Assembly (NCBI GenBank): GCA_036744795.1
Contig: DAIOHK010000037.1
Coordinates: 1 to 22,104 of the forward strand
Reading direction: 5' to 3'
Length of the DNA: 22,104 nucleotides
From: UBA5486 sp036744795
GTDB lineage: Bacteria; Bacillota; UBA4882; UBA10575
Positions 15,367 to 22,104 of the stretch are shown one piece after another. Below the pieces are notes generated by a model, which ran no database searches, had not been told where the DNA came from, and saw nothing but the letters and a program-made list of their open reading frames with translations. Each line of letters opens with the position of its first letter. The stretch's first letter is position 1. The position numbers and the translations under genes were made by a program.

Positions 15367-15422
15367 TTTCTTTTACTCTTCGCACTAACACCCCTCATCC
15401 AATCTTTAGTCAAAGTTTTTTA

Positions 15423-15613
15423 ACTGAGGGAATTGCCTAATTACCTTAGGTATTCATTTAACCACAATATATAGTGTTTAACTTTAATTCGAGGGAATTG
15501 TCTAATTTTCAAAGACTCCTCTTCCATCAAAATATTTTATTAGACAATTCCTAGTGGGGCAATCAATATTTTGTGGTTAAATCTTAAAATCAATTAATTA
15601 TGCAAGTCCTTAA
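15423..15613. repeat. AT-rich MITE-like element with inverted ends
   Basis: About 190 bp. The left end (15423-15472) and right end (15565-15612, reversed) are imperfect inverted copies; the best block is ATTTAACCACAA at left and TTGTGGTTAAAT at right. An inner perfect 13-bp inverted pair is GGAATTGTCTAAT (15494-15506) / ATTAGACAATTCC (15539-15551). No ORF lies inside. A shorter relative is at 2111-2190. It fills most of the gap between ligD and the isc promoter. Confidence 0.6.
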
Positions 15614-15626
15614 ACAAAGAAATTAA

Positions 15627-15655
15627 TTGACAAAGAGAAAAGAGAGTGGTATTCT
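15627..15655 (+). promoter_or_regulatory. Sigma-A-type promoter of iscS-iscU-mnmA
   Basis: Consensus -35 TTGACA (15627-15632), 17-nt spacer, -10 TATTCT (15650-15655). Start expected near 15662, leaving a leader of about 95 nt. Confidence 0.85.
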
Positions 15656-15664
15656 GTTTCTAGT

Positions 15665-15687
15665 ATTCCGACTAGTTAACTAGGAAT
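15665..15687. promoter_or_regulatory. Palindromic operator candidate, possibly for an Rrf2/IscR-type regulator
   Basis: Directly downstream of the -10 box. The 12-bp perfect palindrome CTAGTTAACTAG (15672-15683) lies within ATTCCGACTAG-TTAACTAGGAAT, which recalls the CCGACTA-type half-sites of IscR/CymR operators. The position over the transcription start fits a repressor. The regulator gene is not in the window. Confidence 0.5.
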
Positions 15688-15758
15688 TGAAAACACCGAT
15701 TATATCTGCTATTTATAGCAATCAACTTAATAATTGCTTTTTAAGGAGGCTTGCCTAA

Positions 15759-16937
15759 ATGATCTATTTTGACCATGCAGCTACCACCCAGGTAAAACCC
15801 GAAGTTTTACAAGCAATGTTACCATTTTTTACGCAAAGTTATGGTAATCCATCCAGCATTTATCAATTTGCTCAAACCAACAAAAGAGCACTTGAAGAAT
15901 CCAGGGAAACCATTGCCACGATTTTAGGAGCCCAGCCCAATGAGATCTTCTTTACGTCAGGAGGAACTGAATCTGATAACTGGGCCATTAAAGGAATAGC
16001 TGAATCTTTAAAAGACAAGGGTAACCACATTATCACTACCAAAATCGAACATCATGCAGTGCTTAATCCTTGCCATTATTTAGAGAAACACGGCTATGAA
16101 GTAACTTACCTCGATGTTGATAAAAACGGCCTGGTTAGTCCAGAACAAGTAGAAAAGGCCATTAAAAAGGGTACGATTTTAATTTCGATTATGTTCGCTA
16201 ACAATGAGATTGGTACTATTATGCCGATTACTGAGATTGGAAAAATTGCCAAAGAACATGGAGTGGTTTTTCATACCGATGCTGTACAAGCCGTTGGGCA
16301 AATTCCTATTGATATAAATAAACTCCATATTGACCTGCTTTCCTTATCAGGGCATAAGTTTTATGGTCCTAAAGGCATAGGTGTTCTTTTTATCCGCAGG
16401 GGAATAAAGCTTCCTCCCCTACTCCATGGCGGAGCCCAGGAAAGAGGAAGACGGGCTGGGACTGAAAACGTTCCGGGCATTGTTGGTCTGGCTAAAGCTA
16501 TGGAGCTTGCCTACCAAGATTTAGAAACGAAAAATATTAAAATCCAGGCTTTAAGAGATCGCCTAATTGAAGGGGTTTATGATACAATCCCTTACGCACA
16601 ATTAAATGGTGATCGCAAACAGCGTCTCCCAAATAATGTTAATTTTTCCTTTGACTTTGTAGAAGGAGAATCCCTTTTACTCTTATTGGATATGGAAGGG
16701 ATCTTCGCATCCAGTGGTTCTGCTTGTGCCTCCGGTTCTCTAGATCCGTCTCATGTTCTTCTTGCTTTGGGACTTTCCCATGAAAAAGCTCATGGTTCCA
16801 TCCGTTTTACTTTAGGGGAAGATAATACGATGGAAGACGTAGAAATGCTATTAACTAAGCTACCAGCCATTGTCCAGAAAATGCGGGAAATGTCTCCGCT
16901 TTACGAAGATTTTATCAAGGAAGAAAAAAACAAATAG
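15759..16937 (+). CDS. iscS: Cysteine desulfurase (NifS/IscS)
   Basis: 392 aa, full length. A PLP enzyme that takes sulfur from cysteine as an enzyme-bound persulfide and passes it to IscU and MnmA. Seen: FDHAATT at the N-terminus, TSGGTESDNWAIKG, EHHAVLNP, HTDAVQAVGQ, the PLP lysine Lys200 in SGHKFYGPKG, RAGTENVPG, and the catalytic Cys323 in SSGSACASGSLDPSHVL, where the short class I loop is typical of NifS/IscS. AAGGAGG lies 10 nt before the ATG. First gene of the operon with iscU (61 nt downstream) and mnmA. An iscR gene, common at this place in related operons, is missing. Confidence 0.97.
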   Translation: MIYFDHAATTQVKPEVLQAMLPFFTQSYGNPSSIYQFAQTNKRALEESRETIATILGAQPNEIFFTSGGTESDNWAIKGIAESLKDKGNHIITTKIEHHAVLNPCHYLEKHGYEVTYLDVDKNGLVSPEQVEKAIKKGTILISIMFANNEIGTIMPITEIGKIAKEHGVVFHTDAVQAVGQIPIDINKLHIDLLSLSGHKFYGPKGIGVLFIRRGIKLPPLLHGGAQERGRRAGTENVPGIVGLAKAMELAYQDLETKNIKIQALRDRLIEGVYDTIPYAQLNGDRKQRLPNNVNFSFDFVEGESLLLLLDMEGIFASSGSACASGSLDPSHVLLALGLSHEKAHGSIRFTLGEDNTMEDVEMLLTKLPAIVQKMREMSPLYEDFIKEEKNK

Positions 16938-16998
16938 AACAACGTAATCTGAATCAACCAATTATGTACTTTCTTAAATTAGATATGAGGTGAGCATA

Positions 16999-17427
16999 AT
17001 GTATAGCAAAAAAGTGATGGAATATTTTATGAACCCCAAAAATGTTGGAGAAATTGAAGATGCCGATGGCATAGGTACTGTTGGTAACCCGCGATGCGGC
17101 GATATTATGAAAATTTATTTAAAAATTGAAGATAATATTATTCGTGAGGCAAAATTTAAAACCTTTGGATGTGGTGCCGCCATTGCTACCAGTTCGATGC
17201 TGACAGAATTAGTAACAGGCAAACCCGTTGAAGAAGCTTTAAAAATCACAAATAAAGCTGTAGCCGAGGCATTAGATGGGCTGCCACCAGTTAAAATGCA
17301 TTGTTCCTGCCTCGCAGAAGAAGCTTTACAAGCAGCCTTATGGGATTATGCGCAAAAAAACGACCTGGAGATCGAGGGATTAGTTCCTCCCCACCAAACA
17401 GAAGATGACTCTACAAAAGAGAATTAG
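16999..17427 (+). CDS. iscU: Fe-S cluster scaffold protein (IscU/NifU N-terminal type)
   Basis: 142 aa. Assembles [2Fe-2S]/[4Fe-4S] clusters from iron and IscS-derived sulfur. The three cluster cysteines are Cys33 (GNPRCGD, with Asp35), Cys58 (FKTFGCGAAIATSS) and Cys102 (KMHCSC); Cys104 is an extra cysteine next to the third ligand. The C-terminus continues for about 20 residues past the usual end with an acidic tail. Start choice: ATG at 16999 has GAGGTG six bases upstream; the GTG at 16990 overlaps that site and is rejected. Second gene of the operon. Confidence 0.96.
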   Translation: MYSKKVMEYFMNPKNVGEIEDADGIGTVGNPRCGDIMKIYLKIEDNIIREAKFKTFGCGAAIATSSMLTELVTGKPVEEALKITNKAVAEALDGLPPVKMHCSCLAEEALQAALWDYAQKNDLEIEGLVPPHQTEDDSTKEN

Positions 17428-17550
17428 TAAAATGGAAGGATTCAATTCCCTAAATATGCTGTGATTAAGAACCAAAAAGCAATAAATTAAGTAGAATTCT
17501 TTTATTTCTATTCTGATTATAGAATTATAGAAAATACTTGAGGTGAAAAA

Positions 17551-18633
17551 TTGAAAAATACCAGAGTAGTAGTAGGAATGTCGGGTGGGGTTGATAGTTC
17601 AGTAGCGGCTTACCTACTTACTAAAGCAGGTTACGAGGTAATCGGTATCACCATGCAAATCTGGCCTAAAGATTCCCCGAAAGAAGAATCAGAAAGCTGT
17701 TGCGGATTAACTGCGGTTGAGGATGCCCGGAGAGTCTGTCAGAAGATTGGCATCCCCCACTATACAATAAATTTTCGTGATGAATTTCAACAACATGTAA
17801 TTGATTACTTTTTATCGGAATATAAGCAAGGTAGAACCCCGAATCCCTGTATTGCCTGTAACCATTATGTGAAATGGGAATCTCTACTCCAGAAAGCTCT
17901 ACAAATCGATGCCGAATATATAGCAACCGGACATTATGCCCGAATTGTAAAAGCACCGGAAACCGGCCGTTATCTGCTGAAAAAAGCAGCTACCTTAGCC
18001 AAAGATCAAACTTATGCCCTATATACCTTAACCCAGTACCAATTGGCCCATACCCTAATGCCCGTGGGTGATTATACTAAGGAAGAAGTACGTGAGATCG
18101 CAGAACATATTGGATTGGCAGTAGCCACCAAACCAGATAGTCAGGAGATCTGTTTTATCCCTGATCATGATTATGGAAAATATATTGAAGAAAACATGAC
18201 CAGTCCGAGTCCTCCCGGAAACTTTGTTGATAAAAACGGAAAAATATTAGGAAGGCATAAAGGAATCATTCACTATACAATCGGACAACGTAAAGGACTG
18301 GGCATCGCAGCTGGCAGACCGCTCTATGTCATTGCGATTCGCCCCGCCACTAATGAAGTGGTACTTGGTGATAATGAGGAGGTTTTCCAGAGCAAGGTCT
18401 ATGCAGATCAGTTGAATTTTATGCCCTTTGAAAAACTGGAAAGTAGTATGCAAGTCACTGCTAAAATCCGGTATAGCCATACTCCGGCACCTTGTACTAT
18501 TAGAATGATTAACGATTCTACCCTCTTATGTACTTTTGACCAACCCCAAAGAGCGATCACCCCCGGACAGGCCCTCGTAATCTACGACGGGGATCTGGTT
18601 GTTGGTGGCGGCACAATAATCAAAGGAGAATAA
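17551..18633 (+). CDS. mnmA: tRNA-specific 2-thiouridylase MnmA
   Basis: 360 aa. Adds the 2-thio group at U34 of tRNA Lys, Glu and Gln, using ATP and sulfur originating from IscS. The PP-loop SGGVDSS is at residues 11-17. The catalytic cysteine is Cys103 in NPCIACNHYVKW and the persulfide cysteine Cys201 in PDSQEICFIPDHDYG; Cys100 gives a CxxC pair with 103, a form found in MnmA proteins proposed to bind an Fe-S cluster. GHYAR, KDQTYALYTL and GQRKGLG are also present. The start is TTG at 17551 with GAGGTG five bases upstream. The 123-nt gap after iscU contains a CAATTCCCT half-site (17443-17451) and no clear extra promoter. Co-transcription with its sulfur donor is logical. Confidence 0.97.
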   Translation: MKNTRVVVGMSGGVDSSVAAYLLTKAGYEVIGITMQIWPKDSPKEESESCCGLTAVEDARRVCQKIGIPHYTINFRDEFQQHVIDYFLSEYKQGRTPNPCIACNHYVKWESLLQKALQIDAEYIATGHYARIVKAPETGRYLLKKAATLAKDQTYALYTLTQYQLAHTLMPVGDYTKEEVREIAEHIGLAVATKPDSQEICFIPDHDYGKYIEENMTSPSPPGNFVDKNGKILGRHKGIIHYTIGQRKGLGIAAGRPLYVIAIRPATNEVVLGDNEEVFQSKVYADQLNFMPFEKLESSMQVTAKIRYSHTPAPCTIRMINDSTLLCTFDQPQRAITPGQALVIYDGDLVVGGGTIIKGE

Positions 18634-18675
18634 AAAGCGCCCGCTTTCATTAGTTCAAAGATAGCGGGCTCTTTT
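18632..18675. terminator. Bidirectional terminator between mnmA and the transglycosylase gene
   Basis: Stem GCCCGCT (18639-18645) / AGCGGGC (18663-18669), extended past one mismatch by AAAAG/CTTTT, with T runs reading out on both strands. It overlaps the mnmA stop codon and serves both convergent genes. Confidence 0.88.
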
Positions 18676-18680
18676 GTATG

Positions 18681-19235
18681 TTAATTACTAAAACTTACTA
18701 GATCTTGATAATATCCAGTTACTTTTTTTACATACAACCGGGTCTCCCTGGGCCAATCTTTAGAGCGGGCCACTCTTGTCGGGCCGGCATTATAGGCAGC
18801 CAGGGCTAAAGGAATGGTCCCAAAACGCTCAAGTTGTTGAGAAAAATATTCAGTGCCCCGTGAGACATTAGATTTAATATCTTTCCAATCAAGATCATGG
18901 CATTTATCCGGCATCAGTTGAGTCAAACCTCGCGCTCCTTTTCGGGATACTGCGGTTTTTCGAAAACTGCTTTCAGCAGCGATTAAAGAAGCTATTAAAT
19001 AAGGATCCACCCCATATTCCATGCTGGCTTCTAAAACCGCAATCGTAATTTCTTCTAGATCTCTTCTGGAGATTCCCGGATTATGTTCCAGAATAAAATC
19101 CTCTATTTTTAATAATGGATCACTTGCCAGCTCTTCTTGGGGATTACCAAATAGCGGGCCAATTACTGCCGGAGAAGTAAAAAAGAATAAAGTCCCCGCC
19201 AGTACAGTGATCTTCAACATTCGTTTGAAAACCAT
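18681..19235 (-). CDS. Lytic transglycosylase, SLT domain, exported
   Basis: 184 aa. Cleaves the MurNAc-GlcNAc bond of peptidoglycan with formation of 1,6-anhydro-MurNAc. It starts with two basic residues and a hydrophobic stretch (about 7-27, LKITVLAGTLFFFTSPAVIG), a signal peptide or anchor. The SLT domain follows: catalytic Glu88 in IAAESSFRKTAVS, ARGLTQLMP (101-109), and the AAYNAGP motif near 146-152. It is small, with no LysM or other wall-binding domain. AAGGAGG lies 6 nt before the ATG. Its own promoter lies at 19281-19309 and it shares a terminator with mnmA. Confidence 0.94.
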   Translation of the reverse strand: MVFKRMLKITVLAGTLFFFTSPAVIGPLFGNPQEELASDPLLKIEDFILEHNPGISRRDLEEITIAVLEASMEYGVDPYLIASLIAAESSFRKTAVSRKGARGLTQLMPDKCHDLDWKDIKSNVSRGTEYFSQQLERFGTIPLALAAYNAGPTRVARSKDWPRETRLYVKKVTGYYQDLVSFSN

Positions 19236-19280
19236 AATTAACCTCCTTGAAGACTTTTAAATAATAATATGATTTAATTC

Positions 19281-19309
19281 ATTTTAAAATCACTTCGATA
19301 CCACGTCAA
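19281..19309 (-). promoter_or_regulatory. Sigma-A-type promoter of the transglycosylase gene
   Basis: On the minus strand: -35 TTGACG (19304-19309), 17-nt spacer, -10 TAAAAT (19281-19286), about 45 nt before the start codon. Confidence 0.8.
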
Positions 19310-19436
19310 CAGCGAACTTATATACCATATCAACGAAAAATGGTAAAAAGACATAAAAATGCATGCTTTTTCCCGATTAGGCCATTTCCTAAGCAAATAC
19401 AAGCGTAAATAGGAGATCGGGTTAATATTTGGTAAC

Positions 19437-19469
19437 AAAAAAGAACAACCCCCAAGTACAAGGGGTTGT
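19437..19469 (-). terminator. Terminator of the methyltransferase gene
   Basis: On the minus strand an 8-bp stem ACAACCCC / GGGGTTGT (19462-19469 and 19445-19452) with a 9-nt loop, followed by TC and six T. It lies 40 nt after the gene. Confidence 0.9.
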
Positions 19470-19508
19470 AAATTTTCTATGTAAACCACAAAATGTACTA
19501 AATATATT

Positions 19509-20306
19509 CTAAATCTCTATTTTGCCTTCACGATAGGCACGGATATAATTCATCCCAAATTCATCTTTAGCTAATAATACTTGTGCAGCATACAATAATC
19601 CCAGCAAATTCTGGTCTAAAGGATCTAAGATTGCAGCATCTAGCCCCGCTTGGAGCATCAAGATCAAAAAAGCCTGATTAATAAATTTTCGTAGCGGGAA
19701 ACCGTATGATATATTAGAAAGTCCACAGATAATATGAGCTTCCGGCCACTTCTTTTTAAAGATTTTCACCGTCTCAACCAGAAGTAAAGCAGTCTGCGGG
19801 TCAGTACTAATTGGACGCACCAAAGGATCTATATAAATATCTTCAATACCAACCCCGGCTTTTGTAAGATTATTGATCAATCCTTCGGCTAGGCGAAGGC
19901 GGTCATCAATTGTTTCGGGAATCCCTTGATCATCCATCGTAAGGGCAACCACTGAAGCTTCAAACTCCTTAAATAATGGCAATAAGGCAGAAAACCGCTC
20001 TTGCTCCAAGGTTATAGAGTTAACCAGTGGCTTACCTTTACAGACTTTCAATGCCGCCCTGATTGCTTCCGGATTTGGAGAATCAAGACAAAGCGGGATC
20101 TCCTCTTCTTCCTGAACTGTCCGGACCAACCATGCCAGTCTCTCTACCTCATCTTCTACCAGCGTACCACAGTTTACATCAATGTAACCAGCTCCAGCTT
20201 CCCTTTGTTTTCGTGCTTCTTCTTTAATAAACCCAGCATCCTTTTCCCGCACTGCCGGTTCAATCAGTTTCCGGCTAGTATTAATCCGCTCACCAACAAT
20301 AATCAT
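19509..20306 (-). CDS. Methyltetrahydrofolate:corrinoid methyltransferase-like protein (AcsE/pterin-binding family)
   Basis: 265 aa, a single pterin-binding TIM barrel like AcsE, which moves the methyl group of methyl-THF to a corrinoid protein in the Wood-Ljungdahl pathway. Conserved elements: IIVGERIN at the N-terminus, GAGYIDVNCGT, the acidic LCLDSPNPEAI, LVNSITLE, YIDPLVRP and CGLSNISYGFPLRKFIN near the C-terminus. The residue after SNIS is Tyr where AcsE of Moorella has Gln. No corrinoid protein, CO dehydrogenase or MetH fragment is encoded in the window, so the acceptor is unknown; it could be AcsE, a partner of another corrinoid system, or a split methionine synthase component. AGGAGGGG is placed well before the ATG. 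Monocistronic. Confidence 0.87.
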   Translation of the reverse strand: MIIVGERINTSRKLIEPAVREKDAGFIKEEARKQREAGAGYIDVNCGTLVEDEVERLAWLVRTVQEEEEIPLCLDSPNPEAIRAALKVCKGKPLVNSITLEQERFSALLPLFKEFEASVVALTMDDQGIPETIDDRLRLAEGLINNLTKAGVGIEDIYIDPLVRPISTDPQTALLLVETVKIFKKKWPEAHIICGLSNISYGFPLRKFINQAFLILMLQAGLDAAILDPLDQNLLGLLYAAQVLLAKDEFGMNYIRAYREGKIEI

Positions 20307-20370
20307 TTATACCCCTCCTACTGCCGCCTACCTGGAAAATACTCTTAAATTATCTCTTATTATTCTTTGC

Positions 20371-20664
20371 CCAGCCAGGTCAGAATGTTGTTTCGCAAGT
20401 GATATTGGATTTCTTCATTTGGTTTTCTTGATGAAGCGGAAGCTGAAATTGGGTCGAGCGACAGGAGGTCGCGAGCCGCTTTTTGTCCAGGATGGACTAT
20501 AAAGCGGACTTCATTGCTTGTTGATTCACCTGGCTTTAATTCAGTTCACTTCGTGATGTCTGTAGGTAGCCAGCGTGAACAACTACCCGATTTCAGCCGG
20601 AGCTGAACATTAGAATGCCTGAAGAAATTCACGTGAACCAAGAAACAACTTCTGACCAGGCGGA
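20371..20664. repeat. Composite repeat with inverted 46-48-bp ends and internal hairpins
   Basis: The right end (20619-20664) matches 13376-13421. The left end (20371-20418) is the same module reversed: on the minus strand it reads TGAAGAAAT, a variable 14-nt part, then GAAACAAC and TCTGACCTGG. Between them are GCGAC/GTCGC near 20457-20474, a stem CCGCTTT / AAAGCGG enclosing GTCC/GGAC (about 20476-20508), and the bulged hairpin with arms 20520-20535 and 20568-20583, homologous to those at 39-164. No coding capacity is seen. It fills the gap between the penicillin-binding protein and the methyltransferase. Confidence 0.7.
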
Positions 20665-20731
20665 GTTTACCCGAAATAATTGTTCTTACTTTCCAGAAAT
20701 ATATGAGTAATCCTTCTTTTTGTCCCAAAAT

Positions 20732-22104
20732 TCAAAATTCTTTAACCGTATTTCTTACTAAAGCACGGCGCACAAAACTTCCCCAATACTCCGCAGCTGT
20801 TCCGCCCCCGATGATCCGCTCTCCGATTCGTAATGGGCTCCGATCATCATTACCAATCCAGAGAACCACCAATAAATCAGGGGTATATCCGATAAACCAG
20901 GCATCTGTATTCTCATTACTAGTACCAGTCTTGCCTGCAGCCGGTCTACCCGGATTGCCCCTGATTCCTGTCCCATAAGTAATTACCTCTTGCATCATTT
21001 CTGTTACAGCCCGGGCTGTCTCTCCAGAAATTACCGGTTCTTGCCGAAAACTACCCCGTCTCAATAATCTACTCTTACTATCCTCTACCCGGATAATCCC
21101 CACTGGTTTTGACTTGATCCCTTGATTAGCCAAAGGAGTAAAAGCACCACAAAGTTCAAGGGGGGTAACACCCTCTGTAAGTCCGCCAAGCGCTAAAGGA
21201 GCCAATGCTTGATCATTTTTAAACCCTTTTTCTATCAAAGGGAGGCCCATCCGCTTTACAAAAGAGAAGACCTGTTTTACCCCTAATTCATCAACCAACC
21301 GAACAGAAACCGTATTCACCGACCAAGCCAAAGCCTCATGAAGAGGAATCACTCCCCGGTATTTATTATCAAAATTCTGCGGCCTCCATGGTTTTCCGTT
21401 AATCATATAAGTTACGGGTTCATCTATCACCTTAGTCTCAGTAGTAAACCCGGCTTCTACTGCTGCAGCAAAAATTAATGGTTTGATTGCCGACCCAATC
21501 TGGCGTTTAACCCGTACCGCCCGGTTATATCGGGAAAATCGATAGTTTCTTCCTCCCACCATTGCTAAGATCTCACCATTTTTAGGATTAAGAGCCACCA
21601 ATGCCCCCTGCGGACCCCCTTTTTCATCTTGGGGTAAAGCGGCGACTGTCTCTTCAGCAATTCTTTGCATAAAAGAATCCAAGGTAGTGTAAATCTTCAG
21701 CTCTCCTGCCCTAATATACCTAGAGGACCAATCATATTCATCCATCAAGACTTCCTCAATATAATCCGCAAAATATCCTCCCCTACTTAAATAAGTAGGG
21801 TTTTCTTGAATTTCCAATGGTTTAGCAGTTAATTGTTCATACTCTTTTTTCGATAATAGCCTTTGATTATATAATGTGCTTAAAACTAAATTACGGCGTT
21901 CTAGAGCCCTCTCTGGGTACCTATAGGGTGAATACACCTCTGGGCCCCGGATTAATCCTATTAACAGCGCCTGCTCATCCAGAGTCAGCTCCCAAATGCT
22001 TCTAGCGAAATAAAAGCGGGCCGCTCCTTCGATTCCATAAACTCCATGGCCAAAATAAATATCATTAAGGTAAAATTCAAGAATCTCATCTTTATTATAT
22101 TTTT
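20732..22104 (-). CDS. Penicillin-binding protein 1A-type bifunctional peptidoglycan synthase, 5' part missing
   Basis: Runs off the right edge; the frame stays open to the last base, so the start lies outside. About 456 residues are visible. The first part is the end of the GT51 glycosyltransferase domain (DEILEFYLNDIYFGHGVYG, then EQALLIGLIRGP). The transpeptidase domain follows with the active-site serine in GSAIKP (SxxK), the SVN triad in WSVNTVSVRLV, and KTGTSNENTDAWFIGY (KTG). It polymerises and cross-links glycan strands outside the membrane. A GTG at 21937 in frame is not the true start, since GT51 sequence continues upstream of it. It ends soon after the transpeptidase domain with no PASTA or other extension. 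Monocistronic as far as seen; the downstream region holds the composite repeat. Confidence 0.95.
   Translation of the reverse strand, partial: KYNKDEILEFYLNDIYFGHGVYGIEGAARFYFARSIWELTLDEQALLIGLIRGPEVYSPYRYPERALERRNLVLSTLYNQRLLSKKEYEQLTAKPLEIQENPTYLSRGGYFADYIEEVLMDEYDWSSRYIRAGELKIYTTLDSFMQRIAEETVAALPQDEKGGPQGALVALNPKNGEILAMVGGRNYRFSRYNRAVRVKRQIGSAIKPLIFAAAVEAGFTTETKVIDEPVTYMINGKPWRPQNFDNKYRGVIPLHEALAWSVNTVSVRLVDELGVKQVFSFVKRMGLPLIEKGFKNDQALAPLALGGLTEGVTPLELCGAFTPLANQGIKSKPVGIIRVEDSKSRLLRRGSFRQEPVISGETARAVTEMMQEVITYGTGIRGNPGRPAAGKTGTSNENTDAWFIGYTPDLLVVLWIGNDDRSPLRIGERIIGGGTAAEYWGSFVRRALVRNTVKEF

Noticed and set aside
20520..20583. Possible integron attC site because of a bulged imperfect palindrome
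   Set aside because: attC sites run from AAC to GTT; this stem begins GTTG and ends CAAC in the opposite sense, and no integrase or cassette array is present.

Overview
The window looks like chromosome of a low-GC, Gram-positive-type anaerobe (Bacillota). The best pointers are a perfect CIRCE operator in front of groES-groEL, purine-rich GGAGG-type ribosome binding sites with several TTG/GTG starts, an AraM-type glycerol-1-phosphate dehydrogenase, a CwlD-like amidase fused to a GerMN domain, an iscS-iscU-mnmA operon, a Ku plus ATP-dependent ligase pair and an AcsE-like methyl-THF methyltransferase. Genus cannot be assigned from the sequence alone. No transposase, phage gene, integrase or CRISPR array is visible.

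Layout, left to right. 1-2050 (minus): a two-gene sugar/polyol-type dehydrogenase operon (zinc MDR, then SDR) whose 3' end runs into a nest of bulged hairpin repeats. 2051-2553: an AT-rich inverted-repeat element, then tRNA-Leu(CAG) on the minus strand with its own promoter and terminator. 2836-4945 (plus): HrcA-type-regulated groES-groEL. 4944-6290 (minus): araM. 6494-7003 (plus): a DUF2284 cysteine-rich protein. 7015-9805 (minus): an unusual ABC exporter with an extra N-terminal domain and zinc ribbon, followed by its DUF1854 partner. 10007-11269 (minus): cell-wall amidase. 11479-12612 (plus): GNAT-like protein. 12657-13276 (plus): speD with its own strong promoter, a ~180-nt structured leader and a terminator. 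13594-15366 (plus): ku and an abutting stand-alone ligase. 15627-18675 (plus): iscS-iscU-mnmA with a good promoter and a palindromic operator candidate. 18681-20306 (minus): lytic transglycosylase and methyl-THF methyltransferase. 20732 to the right edge (minus): a class A penicillin-binding protein cut by the window end.

Functional themes are housekeeping: protein folding, sulfur transfer for Fe-S clusters and tRNA thiolation (IscS gives sulfur to IscU and MnmA), peptidoglycan synthesis and turnover, end-joining repair, polyamine synthesis, and membrane lipid precursor formation.

The most interesting material is between the genes. Two repeat families occur. The first is GC-richer and structured (1-164, 13338-13483, 20371-20664): stems of about 15 bp with two conserved single-base bulges, in which every difference between copies is compensated on the opposite arm. 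The second is AT-rich with inverted ends (2111-2190, 15423-15613), and related short half-sites lie in several other intergenic gaps. The speD leader and the isc operator are further candidates for undescribed regulation.
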